From: Mycolicibacter engbaekii
GTDB taxonomy: Bacteria; Actinomycetota; Actinomycetes; Mycobacteriales; Mycobacteriaceae
Length of the DNA stretch: 64,000 nucleotides
Assembly: GCF_002101585.1 (NCBI RefSeq)
Contig: NZ_LQOT01000057.1
Coordinates: forward strand, 1 to 64,000
Direction of reading: 5' to 3'
The position numbers were made by a program, and so were the translations under genes. The notes beneath the pieces were generated by a model. The model was not told the DNA's origin. It did not search any database and saw only the letters and a list, made by a program, of their open reading frames with translations. Shown here piece by piece: positions 8,997 to 18,218 of this stretch (position 1 is its first letter; each line of letters starts with the position of its first letter).

Positions 8997-10226
8997 CTAT
9001 CCACCCAGCTCGGCACGCAGGCGCGACGGCGTCAGCGGCTCGTCGAGCAGCCGCCGGAAACGCTCGGTGAGCCGCCCCCCGGCCGCGGCCGGGTCGCCGG
9101 GATCTGGCGCCGGAGCGTCCAGCCAGGCGCGCAGCAGCCGGTAGCCCTCCACGTAGGTCGAGGTGTAGGCCCGCCACAGCGGCGAGGCCAGGAACCGCAG
9201 CGCCTGGCGGGCCCGGTCCTCGGGGACCAGCAGCCACCGGCGCAGGTAGGCCACCACCTCGTCGGCGTCGCGGCCCTCGTCGTGCAGCATCAGCGCCGCG
9301 TCCTGCCGCACGTCGGCCAGCGCCGCGGCGGCCTCGGACACCGCTTCGGCCCGCTGGCCGTCGAACGTCAAACCCAGATCGGCGTAGATCTCGGCCGCCC
9401 AGGCGCCCCAGCCCGGCCCCACCGCGGCGTGCAACGCCAGGTCGGCCAGCCCCTCGGCCATCAGGCACTGCGGCGTGTTGACCAGGAAGATGGTCTGTTC
9501 GGCCTGGCCCCGCTTGGCCACCAGCCCGGCTTCCTTGCGGCAGTGCTCGGTGTGATGTCCCGGGTAGGACTCGTGGGCCACCAGCCGTGGCAGGTTCGAC
9601 ATCAGCTGTTTGAGGTCGGCGTTGACCGCCACCGTGGAGTGGTAGTCGCCGCGGTAGTAGTTGAAACCCGACCACGGCTTGTCGGTCACCACCTCGTAGG
9701 TGATGGTCTCGGTCTCGGGCAGCGGGAAGCTCACCCGCACCCGGTCACGCAGCGCCGAGGAGAACGCGTGGATGGCGGCTTCGAGGCGCTCCGGCGGAAT
9801 CTCCTCGGCGCGGCGGTAGGCGATCATGCGCTCGGCCAGCGGGCCGGTCCCGCCCAGCGCCTCGTCGAGCCGGGCGTGGGCCTGGCGGTAGCGGTCGGTG
9901 TCGGCCTTGGCGATCTCGACGTCGAAGTAGTCGCGCACCTCTTCGACGAAGCCGACCTGCTCGCCGGCGAACTTGCGCCCGGCGCAGGCCAGGGCCCGCA
10001 GGTGTGCCCGCAGATATTCCGCGCGCTCGGCGTCGAGTCCGCCCGGCAGCTCCGCGGCCAGTTTCTCGGCCTGGCGGGCCAGTGCGGCCGGGTCGGGCGC
10101 CGGCTCGTCGGCGACCACACGCCGCAGCGCGGGATCGCCGGTGAAGGCGTCGACATACCCCTGTTCGATGCGGTCGAAGCGCAGACCGAGCAACAGGTAC
10201 TCACGGATCAAGACGTCGGGCTCCAT
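8997..10226 (-). CDS. DUF885-family protein (putative metallopeptidase fold)
   Basis: The 409-residue protein has the DUF885 signature [17 protein letters not shown] at about 210-226, a His-Glu...His-His motif resembling a zinc-peptidase site, and the later [11 protein letters not shown]lu motif. Members are predicted metal-dependent hydrolases; the substrate is unknown and I see no signal peptide. It sits between glyA and coaA, where M. tuberculosis has no such gene as far as I recall. It is followed 77 bp later by glyA on the same strand and is divergent from coaA. Confidence 0.75.
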   Translation of the reverse strand: MEPDVLIREYLLLGLRFDRIEQGYVDAFTGDPALRRVVADEPAPDPAALARQAEKLAAELPGGLDAERAEYLRAHLRALACAGRKFAGEQVGFVEEVRDYFDVEIAKADTDRYRQAHARLDEALGGTGPLAERMIAYRRAEEIPPERLEAAIHAFSSALRDRVRVSFPLPETETITYEVVTDKPWSGFNYYRGDYHSTVAVNADLKQLMSNLPRLVAHESYPGHHTEHCRKEAGLVAKRGQAEQTIFLVNTPQCLMAEGLADLALHAAVGPGWGAWAAEIYADLGLTFDGQRAEAVSEAAAALADVRQDAALMLHDEGRDADEVVAYLRRWLLVPEDRARQALRFLASPLWRAYTSTYVEGYRLLRAWLDAPAPDPGDPAAAGGRLTERFRRLLDEPLTPSRLRAELGG

Positions 10227-10271
10227 ACCCGATCAGGCTAACGGTCGAGGTGCCTGCAAGACTGTATGGTC

Positions 10272-11210
10272 ATGCGGCGGCTTAGCGAGCCGAGTCCCTA
10301 TGTGGAGTTCGACCGACGTCAATGGCGGACACTGCGTATGTCGACGCCGATGCCGCTCAGCGAAGCCGAAGTTGTGGCCCTGCGCGGCCTCGGTGAGCAG
10401 GTCGACCTGCTGGAGGTCGAAGAGGTCTATCTGCCGCTGGCCCGACTGTTGCACCTGCAGGTCGCCGCGCGCCAGCAGCTGTTCGCCGCCACCGCGGAAT
10501 TCCTCGGCGAGAACGACCAGAGCCCCGACCGGCCGGTGCCGTTCGTCATCGGGGTGGCCGGCAGTGTGGCGGTCGGCAAGTCCACCACCGCCCGCGTGCT
10601 GCAGGCGCTGCTGGCCCGCTGGGATCACCACCCGCGGGTGGACCTGGTCACCACCGACGGGTTCCTTTACCCCAACCACGAGTTGCAGCGCCGGAACCTG
10701 ATGCACCGCAAAGGCTTTCCGGAAAGCTACAACCGGCGGGCGCTGATGCGCTTCGTCACCTCGGTGAAGTCCGGCGCGGACTACGTATGCGCGCCGGTGT
10801 ATTCACACCTGAGCTACGACATCGTTCCCAACGCCAAGCAGGTGGTCCGCCACCCCGACATCTTGATCCTCGAAGGCCTCAACGTGTTGCAGACGGGGCC
10901 GACGCTGATGATCTCCGACCTGTTCGACTTCTCGCTGTATGTCGACGCCCGGGTCGAAGACATCGAGCACTGGTACGTCTCGCGGTTCCTGGCGATGCGC
11001 TCCACCTCGTTCGCCGACCCCGACTCGCATTTCCACCACTACGCGGCGTTGGGCGACCAGCAGGCCGTCGCCGCCGCGCGCGACATCTGGCGCTCGATCA
11101 ACCGGCCCAACCTGATCGAGAACATCTTGCCCACGCGTCCGCGGGCCACCCTGGTGCTGCGCAAAGACGCCGATCACTCCATCAACCGGCTGCGTCTGCG
11201 CAAGCTCTAG
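10272..11210 (+). CDS. coaA: Pantothenate kinase, type I
   Basis: CoaA phosphorylates pantothenate with ATP in the first step of coenzyme A synthesis. The P-loop [15 protein letters not shown] lies at about 95-109. The segment [10 protein letters not shown] and the end [12 protein letters not shown] are conserved. From the ATG at 10272 the length is 312 residues, equal to M. tuberculosis CoaA (Rv1092c); another in-frame ATG lies two codons upstream. It is transcribed away from the DUF885 gene and converges on the DUF732 gene, whose stop is 2 nt beyond the coaA stop. Confidence 0.96.
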   Translation: MRRLSEPSPYVEFDRRQWRTLRMSTPMPLSEAEVVALRGLGEQVDLLEVEEVYLPLARLLHLQVAARQQLFAATAEFLGENDQSPDRPVPFVIGVAGSVAVGKSTTARVLQALLARWDHHPRVDLVTTDGFLYPNHELQRRNLMHRKGFPESYNRRALMRFVTSVKSGADYVCAPVYSHLSYDIVPNAKQVVRHPDILILEGLNVLQTGPTLMISDLFDFSLYVDARVEDIEHWYVSRFLAMRSTSFADPDSHFHHYAALGDQQAVAAARDIWRSINRPNLIENILPTRPRATLVLRKDADHSINRLRLRKL

Positions 11211-11212
11211 GG

Positions 11213-11773
11213 CTAGGGCTGGGTTGCCGTGCCCGGCTGCGGCGTGGGCGCCGGGGGCGCCGGCTCATCCGCGGGCGGTGCCGCCGGCTCGGGTGCGGGC
11301 GGCCATATCGGCGGCGGCGGGAATTCGGCCGCGGGCGCGGGCGCGGGCACCAGCTCCGGAGGCGGCGGGAAGCCCGGAGGCGGCGCGCCGTCCGGCAGGG
11401 GCGCCAGCTCGGGGGCCGGCGGGGCCGGTTCGACGCCATCCGGTGGCGGCACCGCCGGTGTCGTGGTGGCAGCGGGCGCCAGGGTGTCCGGGCACAGCTC
11501 CTTTTGCGCGGCGTCGATCATGACCTTGGTGACGCCGTCGGCGACCTTCGTGCCGAAGCGGTCCTTGGCGGGGCGGCCCCGGCGCAGGTTCTGGCAGATG
11601 ATCCCGCCGAATTGCACCGCCCCGGCCGGCGTGGTCAGACCGGGGCTGTTCTGGTACTTGAACCCGTGCGACTCCAGGTAGCTGAGGTAGCTCTTCTCGT
11701 CGGCCTGCGCCGGTGCGGCGCCGAAGATCAGGGTTCCAGGGATCAGCGTCAACGCCGCCAGCCGCCACTTCAT
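11213..11773 (-). CDS. Secreted DUF732 protein with proline-rich tail
   Basis: The 186-residue product starts with a clear signal peptide (LAALTLIPGTLIFGAAPAQA). A small DUF732 domain follows, with SYLSYLESHGFKYQN, GGIICQNLRRG and a second Cys in ELCPDT, the pair expected to form a disulfide. After about residue 100 it is almost only Pro, Ala and Glu. DUF732 proteins are abundant, exported and of unknown function in mycobacteria. The Pro-rich tail suggests cell-wall spanning, which is an inference. Confidence 0.75.
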   Translation of the reverse strand: MKWRLAALTLIPGTLIFGAAPAQADEKSYLSYLESHGFKYQNSPGLTTPAGAVQFGGIICQNLRRGRPAKDRFGTKVADGVTKVMIDAAQKELCPDTLAPAATTTPAVPPPDGVEPAPPAPELAPLPDGAPPPGFPPPPELVPAPAPAAEFPPPPIWPPAPEPAAPPADEPAPPAPTPQPGTATQP

Positions 11774-11814
11774 GGGAGAAAACTGTAGACGGTGCCGCCT
11801 GAGCGCGCCTGCTG

Positions 11815-12624
11815 CTACCGCCCGAACCTGCGGTGTCGCACGCTGTAGTCGCGCAGCGCCCGCAGGAAGTCGACCCGGCGAAACGCCGGCCAGTGCGCCT
11901 CGGTGAACCACATCTCCGAGTAGGCGCTCTGCCACAGCAGGAAGCCGGACAACCGCTGCTCCCCCGAGGTCCGGATCACCAGGTCGGGGTCGGGCTGGCC
12001 CGAGGTGTAGAGGTTCTCCGAGATGCCCTCGACGGTCACCGCGTCGACGAGTTCCTCCGCGGTGGCGCCGTTGGCCAGCTGCTTGCCGAGCAGGCCCCGC
12101 ACCGCGTCGACGATCTCCTGGCGGCCGCCGTAGCCGACCGCGACGTTGACATGCAAACGGCAGGCCCCACCGTCGGCGGTCGCCGCGCTCGCGGTGCTCT
12201 CCACGGCCTCCCGCAGCCGGCGCGCCGGCTCCTCGCCCAGCAGACCCAGATCCCCGACGGTGCGCACGCTCCACTGGTTCGCCGGCGCGCAGATCTCCTC
12301 CACCACGTCGGTGATGATCTCGATCAGGGCGGCCAGTTCGGCGGGATCGCGCTGCAGGTTCTCGGTGGACAGCAGATAGACGGTGGCCATCTCGATGCCG
12401 GCGTCGGCGCACCAGCGCAGCATCTCGGCGATCTTGGCCGCACCCATCCGGTAGCCGTAGCTGACGTCGTCGTAGCCGGCGTCGCGCGCCCAGCGCCGGT
12501 TACCGTCGCAGAGAACGGCGATGTGGCGGGGCAGATTCGCCCGAGACGCCGCCAGGCCCTGCCGCAGGCGCAGCTCGTAAATCCGGTACAGCGGCTCCTT
12601 CAAGCGCGCCGGGATGATCGCCAC
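11815..12624 (-). CDS. Short-chain Z-isoprenyl diphosphate synthase
   Basis: The enzyme belongs to the cis-prenyltransferase (UppS) family and matches Rv1086, which makes Z,E-farnesyl diphosphate, the primer for decaprenyl phosphate used in cell-wall synthesis. The active-site segment [14 protein letters not shown] carries the catalytic Asp. STENLQR, the end motif [15 protein letters not shown] and the C-terminal SVRHRRFG are also conserved. I chose the GTG at 12624 ([15 protein letters not shown]), which gives a length close to Rv1086; an ATG at 12651 would add 9 residues. It diverges from the hemolysin III gene. Confidence 0.9.
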   Translation of the reverse strand: MAIIPARLKEPLYRIYELRLRQGLAASRANLPRHIAVLCDGNRRWARDAGYDDVSYGYRMGAAKIAEMLRWCADAGIEMATVYLLSTENLQRDPAELAALIEIITDVVEEICAPANQWSVRTVGDLGLLGEEPARRLREAVESTASAATADGGACRLHVNVAVGYGGRQEIVDAVRGLLGKQLANGATAEELVDAVTVEGISENLYTSGQPDPDLVIRTSGEQRLSGFLLWQSAYSEMWFTEAHWPAFRRVDFLRALRDYSVRHRRFGR

Positions 12625-12699
12625 AAAAACCCAGACTACTGTTATCGGCAAGCATTGACGGGAATCAGTCCGGGATCCGCGTGGAGTTCAGGAAGGCCC

Positions 12700-13401
12700 A
12701 TGAGCACCCACACCGACACCATCGCCGAGCCGAGTCCGGCCGGGTTGCCCGCGCCGCGCGCCAAGCCGCGCGCCCGCGGCTGGATTCACCTCGTGTCAGC
12801 CATCGTGGCGCTGATCGCCGGTATCGCGCTGATCGGAGTGACCTGGCCGCTGGCCGGGCCCGAGGCCGGTCTGGCCTCGCTGGCCTACTCCATCTCCGTG
12901 GTGGGCATGTTCGCCGTCAGCGCCACCTATCACCGGGTGACCTGGAAGTCCGTCGCCGCCCGGATCCGGATGAAGCGGCTCGACCACGCGATGATCTTCA
13001 TCTTCATCGCCGGCACCTACACCCCGTTCGCGATGCTGGCCATGGACCACGGCGCCCAGGAACGGCTGGTGATGACGATCGTGTGGGGCGGGGCGCTGGC
13101 CGGCGTGGTGCTCAAGCTGTGCTGGCCGACCGCCCCGAAGTGGGTCGGGGTGCCGCTCTACCTGTTACTGGGGTGGGTGTCGGCGTTCTTCATCGCGACG
13201 ATCATGGAAAACGCCGGTGTCGCGGCCATGGTGCTGCTGGCCGTCGGCGGCGCGCTCTACAGCATCGGCGCGATCATGTATGCGCTGAAGTGGCCGGACC
13301 CCTGGCCCGAGACGTTCGGCTACCACGAGTTCTTCCATGCCTGCACCGCGGTGGCCGCGCTGTGCCAGTACATCGCGATCTGGTTCGCGGCCCTGCACTG
13401 A
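12700..13401 (+). CDS. Hemolysin III / PAQR-family membrane protein
   Basis: The 233-residue protein has seven hydrophobic segments, and the family's conserved residues are visible: ATYHRVTW near 70, [18 protein letters not shown] near 90, and [14 protein letters not shown] near 210, with His residues that form a membrane metal site in PAQR-type proteins. It matches Rv1085c. The name hemolysin is historical; physiological function is unknown. A strong ribosome site (AGGAAGG) stands 3 nt before the ATG at 12700. The next gene converges on it 21 bp later. Confidence 0.88.
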   Translation: MSTHTDTIAEPSPAGLPAPRAKPRARGWIHLVSAIVALIAGIALIGVTWPLAGPEAGLASLAYSISVVGMFAVSATYHRVTWKSVAARIRMKRLDHAMIFIFIAGTYTPFAMLAMDHGAQERLVMTIVWGGALAGVVLKLCWPTAPKWVGVPLYLLLGWVSAFFIATIMENAGVAAMVLLAVGGALYSIGAIMYALKWPDPWPETFGYHEFFHACTAVAALCQYIAIWFAALH

Positions 13402-13422
13402 CCGGTTACGGGGCGAACCCCG

Positions 13423-13809
13423 CTACAGGTGGGTGATGTTCTCCGCCGACCAGTAGGCCTTCATCCCGGAAACCTTGCCGTCGGCGTCGAACACCATCAC
13501 GTCGATGGGCTCGATGCGCATCCGGTGGTCGCCGTTGGTGATGGTCAGCGCGAAGTGGAAGGCGGCCTCGTTACCGGCGACCCGCAGCGAGACCAGCTCG
13601 CTCTCGCGCTGCAGCCCGGTGATGGCCGAGTAGAAGTTGCGGATGGCCTGGTGCCCGATGTGCACCTCGCCGCCCACCGGGTCCTCAACGGTGGCATCGG
13701 CCGCGTACAGCTCCACCAGCGCATCGGCGTCGCCGCCGCCGCCGACCAGCTCGATGTAGCGGTGGACGGTCTCGGTGATGGCCTGCGTTCGGTCCGGTGC
13801 GCTCGTCAT
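13423..13809 (-). CDS. Ketosteroid isomerase-like protein (NTF2 fold) with intact catalytic residues
   Basis: The 128 residues closely follow Pseudomonas putida delta5-3-ketosteroid isomerase: HRYIELV (Tyr18), DATVEDP (Asp43) and IDVMVFD (Asp103) correspond to that enzyme's Tyr16, Asp40 and Asp103. The end KAYWSAENI is also shared. The expected reaction moves the delta5 double bond of 3-ketosteroids to delta4, as in sterol breakdown. The catalytic set suggests a real isomerase rather than a generic SnoaL-like protein, but the substrate is not proven. I chose the ATG at 13809. The upstream gene ends only 10 bp away, so they are probably co-transcribed. Confidence 0.8.
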   Translation of the reverse strand: MTSAPDRTQAITETVHRYIELVGGGGDADALVELYAADATVEDPVGGEVHIGHQAIRNFYSAITGLQRESELVSLRVAGNEAAFHFALTITNGDHRMRIEPIDVMVFDADGKVSGMKAYWSAENITHL

Positions 13810-13819
13810 GTGCCGCACG

Positions 13820-15823
13820 TTACACGGATGCCGGATGCGACGGAACCGCAAGGGCCGCGGCCAACTCCGCCGCGCTGACCACCGGCAGATCACACACCGG
13901 GCCCCGACAGACATAGGCGGCGTCGACGCCGTTGATCCGGTCCCGCCCGACCAGCAGCTCGCCGGAGCCGGCCGCGCCGCCGACCACCACCGAACCGCCG
14001 GGCGCCAGCCGGCGGGCCTGCGCCAGCAGCGCGGAGTCCGGGCCCTGGCACGCCACCGCGATCTGCAACGGACCGCGCAGGTAGGCCTCGGCCACGGCCA
14101 GCCAGTGGCCCGCTGCCCGCGGTGCCCGCGCCAGCAGTGCCCCGTGCGCCGCCAGGGCGTCGACGGCGGCCTGGCCGTAGCGCTGCGCGCGGCTGCCCGC
14201 TACCAGGGACGCGGTCAGCAACGCCTCGGTGACCAGCGCCGCACCCGACGGGGTGGCCCCGTCCAGCGGATCGCTGGGGCGCACGACGAGCGCTTCGGCG
14301 TCATCGGCGGTGTCGAACCACCGCCCAGGCGACTCCGGATCGGCGAAGTGGTCCAGCGCCGTGTCCAGCAGGCCGAGTGCGGCATCGCGCAGGTTCTGCG
14401 CACCGCTGAACTGGTAGACGCTGAGCAGTCCGGCGGCCAGCGCGCCGTAGTCCTCCAGGATCGCGGGGCTGTCCCCCACCCGGCCGCCCAGACTGGCCCG
14501 GCGCAGCCGGCCGTCCACCAGATGAAGCTCGAGCAGCCGGCCCGCGCATTCCCCGGCGGCACCGACCAGCCGCGGATCGTCGAGCGCCACCGCCGCCTCG
14601 GTCAGGGCGGTGATCGCCAGGCCGTTCCAGGCGGTGACCACCTTGCCGTCCCGGCCGGGTTGGGGCCGCGTGCTCCGGGCGGCCAGCAGCTCGCGGCGCA
14701 CCCGGTCGACGCGCGGCCCGTCCTCGGGGTCTACCGGCAGGCGCAGCACGGAGGTGCCGGCCTCGAACGTGCCGTCCGGTGTGACCCCGAAGACCTCCGC
14801 CGCCCACCGGCCGTCAGCGGCGCCGAGGACCTCGGTCAGCTGCTCGGGGGTCCACACATAGGTCAGGCCCTCCTGGCCGGCGGCGTCGGCGTCCAACGAT
14901 GAGATGAACATGGCGTCCTGCGACAGTTCCTCGAGCAGGAACTGGGCCGTCTGCGCGGTCACCCGGATGGCCAGCGGGTCGCCGGTGCGCCGGGCCCAGT
15001 GCGCGTAGACCCGCAGCAGCAAGGCGTTGTCGTACAGCATCTTCTCGAAATGCGGTACCACCCAGGCGTTGTCGACGCTGTAGCGGGCGAAGCCGCCGGC
15101 CAGCTGGTCATAGATCCCGCCGCGGGCCATCCCCGTTCCGGCGCGGACCACCGCTTCGAGGGCAGTCCGGCTCGCGGTCCGCTCGTAGTGCCGCAGCAGG
15201 AACTCCAGCAGCGCCGACGGCGGGAACTTCGGCGCGCCGCCGAATCCACCGTGCGCGGTGTCCTCGGTGCGCAGCAGCGTCCCCACCGCGGCGTCGCACA
15301 GCGACTCGTCGACGGGCGGGCCGTCGCTGGGCAGCCGGGCTGCCATGGCGCGCAATTCGGCGGCGATGCTCGTCGAGGCCTGCTCGACTTCGTCACGGCG
15401 CTCGTTCCAGGTGGCGGTGACCGCCGAAAGCAGGTTCAGGAAAGCATCTTTGGGGTAGTACGTGCCGCAGAAGAACGGCCTGCCGTCGGCAGTCAGGAAA
15501 CACGTCATCGGCCAACCGCCGGCGCCGGTCAACGCCTGGGTGGCGGCCATGTAGATCGCGTCGATGTCCGGGCGTTCCTCGCGGTCGACCTTGATGCACA
15601 CAAAACCCGCGTTCATCGCGGCGGCCACCTCGGCGTCCTCGAAGCACCCGTGCGCCATCACGTGACACCAGTGGCAGGCCGCATAGCCGACCGACAGCAG
15701 AATCGGCACGTCGCGTTCGGCGGCCTGCGCCAGCGCCTCGGGCGTCCACTCCCACCAGTCCACCGGGTTGTCGGCGTGTTGACGCAGGTAGGGGCTGGTG
15801 GACCCGGCGAGACGGTTGGCCAT
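13820..15823 (-). CDS. Thioredoxin-domain protein of the YyaL/SSP411 (DUF255) family
   Basis: The 667-residue protein begins NRLAGSTSPYLRQHADNPVDWW, the hallmark of DUF255 proteins. The thioredoxin-like CxxC motif is in YAACHWCHVMAH at about 46-57. The rest is an alpha/alpha-toroid similar to N-acylglucosamine 2-epimerase folds. It matches Rv1084. The biochemical activity is unknown. It precedes the isomerase gene by 10 bp on the same strand, and the small membrane protein and mca lie upstream in the same direction. Confidence 0.88.
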   Translation of the reverse strand: MANRLAGSTSPYLRQHADNPVDWWEWTPEALAQAAERDVPILLSVGYAACHWCHVMAHGCFEDAEVAAAMNAGFVCIKVDREERPDIDAIYMAATQALTGAGGWPMTCFLTADGRPFFCGTYYPKDAFLNLLSAVTATWNERRDEVEQASTSIAAELRAMAARLPSDGPPVDESLCDAAVGTLLRTEDTAHGGFGGAPKFPPSALLEFLLRHYERTASRTALEAVVRAGTGMARGGIYDQLAGGFARYSVDNAWVVPHFEKMLYDNALLLRVYAHWARRTGDPLAIRVTAQTAQFLLEELSQDAMFISSLDADAAGQEGLTYVWTPEQLTEVLGAADGRWAAEVFGVTPDGTFEAGTSVLRLPVDPEDGPRVDRVRRELLAARSTRPQPGRDGKVVTAWNGLAITALTEAAVALDDPRLVGAAGECAGRLLELHLVDGRLRRASLGGRVGDSPAILEDYGALAAGLLSVYQFSGAQNLRDAALGLLDTALDHFADPESPGRWFDTADDAEALVVRPSDPLDGATPSGAALVTEALLTASLVAGSRAQRYGQAAVDALAAHGALLARAPRAAGHWLAVAEAYLRGPLQIAVACQGPDSALLAQARRLAPGGSVVVGGAAGSGELLVGRDRINGVDAAYVCRGPVCDLPVVSAAELAAALAVPSHPASV

Positions 15824-15875
15824 GACTCCACGCTAATCCCGGCTCCGGCGCCGGGCAGCCTTGTCGAGGCGGCGC

Positions 15876-16133
15876 TTAGGTGTCGTCGCCGGAGGGCGCG
15901 GAGCCGACGGTCCCCTCGTCGGCGGCCTGGTCGGGGTCCGGGTGCTCGGGGTCGAAGGACTCGGGCAGCTTCTTGAGCTGCCGGTTCATCGACCACACCA
16001 GCCCGAAGGTGCCGAGCATCAGCAGCACGATGACCAGCAGACCGAACGGGCTGGCCTTGCCGAAGTCGGGCCCGGTATCGCGGGGCGCCTCCTCGGCCAC
16101 AATCCACAGCACAGTCAGCACAGCGTGGTTCAT
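15876..16133 (-). CDS. Small single-pass membrane protein downstream of mca
   Basis: The 85-residue protein has one transmembrane helix ([18 protein letters not shown]) and a charged C-terminal tail ([19 protein letters not shown]). Its ATG overlaps the mca stop codon as ATGA, which indicates translational coupling. Position and the SFDP tail match Rv1083. No function is known. Confidence 0.8.
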   Translation of the reverse strand: MNHAVLTVLWIVAEEAPRDTGPDFGKASPFGLLVIVLLMLGTFGLVWSMNRQLKKLPESFDPEHPDPDQAADEGTVGSAPSGDDT

Positions 16134-17002
16134 CCGTTGTCCTCGATCCCGGCGAACAGGTCCGTCTCCGGCAGCGTAACCGGCACCCGGGAACGGGCCA
16201 GCTCGAACTCCTCCGTGGGCCACAGTCGCTGCTGCCACTCGATCGGAGCGGCGAAGAAGTCGCCGTTGGGGTCGATCTGGGTGGCGTGCGCGCGCAGCGC
16301 GTCGTCACGCTGACCGAAGTAGTCGGCGCATTCGACGCGGGTGGTCACCCGTTCGGCGAACACGTCGTGGTCGGGCTGCCAGTGCTTGAGCCACTTGGCG
16401 AACGGACCGACCTCGCCGTTTCGGGCGAACTCGTCCTGCAGCAGCTGCATCCGCTGCCGCAGGAACCCGTGGTTGTAGTACAGCTTGGACACCGACCAGG
16501 GATCACCGGCCTGCGGGTAGCGCCGGTAGTCCGCGGCGGCCTCGAACGCGGCCACCGACACCTGGTGGCACCGGATGTGGTCGGGGTGCGGGTAGCCGCC
16601 GTTCTCGTCGTAGGTCGTCATCACATGCGGGCGGAACTGCCGCACCGCACGCACCAGGGCTTCGGTGGAGACCTCCAACGGGACCAGCGCGAAGCAGTCT
16701 TCGGGCAGGGGCGGCAGCGGGTCGCCCTTGGGCAGGCCGGAGTCGACGAAACCCAGCCAGTGGTGCTCCACCCCGAGGATCTCGGCGGCCTTGGCCATCT
16801 CGTCGCGCCGGATCTCGGCGATGTGGCCGTGCACGTCGGGCAGGTCCATGGCGGGGTTGAGGATGTCGCCGCGCTCGCCGCCGGTCAGCGTCACCACCAT
16901 CACCCGGTGCCCGGCGGCTGCGTAGCGGGCCAGGGTGGCCGCGCCTTTGCTGGACTCGTCGTCGGGGTGGGCGTGCACCGCCATCAGCCGCAGTCCACTC
17001 AT
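16130..17002 (-). CDS. mca: Mycothiol S-conjugate amidase
   Basis: Mca cleaves mycothiol conjugates of electrophiles and drugs, releasing a mercapturic acid for export and recycling the inositol part. The zinc site is visible in [14 protein letters not shown] (His-Pro-Asp-Asp, about 9-22) and [13 protein letters not shown] (about 139-151). The 290 residues agree with Rv1082. I chose the ATG at 17002 ([16 protein letters not shown]). It heads an operon with the small membrane protein and possibly the YyaL gene. Mycothiol enzymes are found only in Actinobacteria, which supports the taxonomic placement. Confidence 0.95.
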   Translation of the reverse strand: MSGLRLMAVHAHPDDESSKGAATLARYAAAGHRVMVVTLTGGERGDILNPAMDLPDVHGHIAEIRRDEMAKAAEILGVEHHWLGFVDSGLPKGDPLPPLPEDCFALVPLEVSTEALVRAVRQFRPHVMTTYDENGGYPHPDHIRCHQVSVAAFEAAADYRRYPQAGDPWSVSKLYYNHGFLRQRMQLLQDEFARNGEVGPFAKWLKHWQPDHDVFAERVTTRVECADYFGQRDDALRAHATQIDPNGDFFAAPIEWQQRLWPTEEFELARSRVPVTLPETDLFAGIEDNG

Positions 17003-17154
17003 GCGCACTCCCCGTTTCCTCCAGGTTCCTCCTGCCGGAAGCCCAGACCGGACGCCTATAGTTCCAGATGGTTTCTGCCCCCATCGTTCCACCACCGGAG
17101 GCGGGCGCGGTAACCACTCCCGACTCCATCGGCGACCATGGGACCTACCTCACG

Positions 17155-17577
17155 ATGACCGACACCAAGCCGGACCGCTATCGGGATACCCAGCGCAGCG
17201 CGCTGCCCCGCAGGCTGCTGGCGATTACCCTCGGTGCGCTGGCGATCGCGACCGCCGCGGCCCTGGCCGTGGTGGGCTACCAGCGCTTCGCCACCGCCGA
17301 GGTCAAGGGCGACCTGTACGGCTATGAAGTGCTCGACGACCAAACCGTCTCGGTTAAGTTCAGCGTGACTCGATCCGACCCGTCGCAGCCCGCGGCGTGC
17401 ATCGTGCGGGTCCGGTCCAGCGACGGCAGCGAGACCGGCCGGCGCGAAATTCTCATTCCCCCGTCGCAGTCGGCGACCGTCCAGGTGACGACGACGGTGA
17501 AATCTTCCCAGCCGCCTGTCATGGGCGACGTCTACGGTTGCGGCAGCGACGTCCCTGATTATTTACGTTTGCCCTGA
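17155..17577 (+). CDS. DUF4307 membrane-anchored protein
   Basis: The 140-residue product has one N-terminal transmembrane helix (LLAITLGALAIATAAALAVV, about 18-37) and an extracytoplasmic domain with two Cys residues (AACIVRV and VYGCGS) likely to pair. It matches Rv1081c in place. Function is unknown. The start at 17155 (MTDTKPDRYRD) fits the family; the frame stays open upstream to 17068. It diverges from mca and is followed by greA after 128 bp containing two palindromes. Confidence 0.8.
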   Translation: MTDTKPDRYRDTQRSALPRRLLAITLGALAIATAAALAVVGYQRFATAEVKGDLYGYEVLDDQTVSVKFSVTRSDPSQPAACIVRVRSSDGSETGRREILIPPSQSATVQVTTTVKSSQPPVMGDVYGCGSDVPDYLRLP

Positions 17578-17586
17578 GGCTGCGGT

Positions 17587-17626
17587 GGTATCCTATTCGG
17601 ATACACGGTTCCAGCTGGAGCCGTGT
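17587..17626. promoter_or_regulatory. Two adjacent palindromes in the greA leader
   Basis: GTATCC-TATTC-GGATAC (17588-17604) is directly followed by a 24-bp near-perfect palindrome (17603-17626) with arms ACACGG and CCGTGT around the core TCCAGCTGGA. They lie 10 bp after the DUF4307 stop and 80 bp before greA. They could terminate the upstream transcript or be operators; no U-tract follows, so a simple intrinsic terminator is doubtful. Confidence 0.5.
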
Positions 17627-17705
17627 ATTGCTGCATTAGAAGGCTGCATGACAACGATGTCGCCCCACTGCCCATCGGCGCGGACGACACAAGGAGCACA
17701 GTGAG

Positions 17706-18200
17706 ATGACGGACACTCAGGTGACCTGGCTGACGCAGGAGTCACACGATCGGCTCAAGGCGGAGCTCGACCAGCTGATTGCGAACCGTCCGGTGATCGC
17801 AGCGGAGATCAACGACCGCCGCGAAGAGGGGGACCTGCGCGAGAACGGCGGCTATCACGCAGCGCGTGAAGAGCAGGGCCAGCAGGAAGCCCGTATCCGG
17901 CAGTTGCAGGAGCTGCTCAACAACGCCAAGGTCGGGGAGGCCCCCACCCAATCCGGTGTGGCACTGCCGGGCTCGGTGGTCACGGTCTACTACGACGGCG
18001 ACAAGAGCGACACCGAGACCTTCCTGATCGCCACCCGCCAGGAGGGTGTCGGCGACGACAAGCTCGAGGTCTACTCGCCGAACTCGCCGCTCGGGCACGC
18101 CCTGCTGGGCGCCAAGGAGGGCGAGGAGCGCAGCTACACGGTGCCCAGCGGTAAGACCGTCACGGTGACCTTGGTCAGCGCGGAGCCCTACCACTCCTGA
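17706..18200 (+). CDS. greA: Transcription elongation factor GreA
   Basis: GreA enters the RNA polymerase secondary channel and stimulates cleavage of backtracked RNA. The 164 residues have the N-terminal coiled coil, with the acidic tip in [20 protein letters not shown] (about 38-57), and a C-terminal FKBP-like domain with [15 protein letters not shown]. It matches Rv1080c. The ATG at 17706 is preceded by AAGGAGCAC. Two palindromes precede the gene. Confidence 0.95.
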   Translation: MTDTQVTWLTQESHDRLKAELDQLIANRPVIAAEINDRREEGDLRENGGYHAAREEQGQQEARIRQLQELLNNAKVGEAPTQSGVALPGSVVTVYYDGDKSDTETFLIATRQEGVGDDKLEVYSPNSPLGHALLGAKEGEERSYTVPSGKTVTVTLVSAEPYHS

Positions 18201-18218
18201 GCCCGGGCGGCACCGGGG

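Noticed and set aside
8920..9675. A 250-residue N-terminal extension of glyA
   Set aside because: The extension overlaps the DUF885 gene on the same strand in another frame, and known GlyA proteins start at MSAPLAE.
7498..10241. Long plus-strand frames opposite glyA and the DUF885 gene
   Set aside because: They are shadows of GC-rich codons; the minus-strand products are clear enzymes with catalytic motifs.
12651..12661. ATG at 12651 as the start of the prenyl synthase
   Set aside because: The GTG at 12624 gives a protein like the known mycobacterial enzyme; the additional residues (MPITVVWVF) have no counterpart there.
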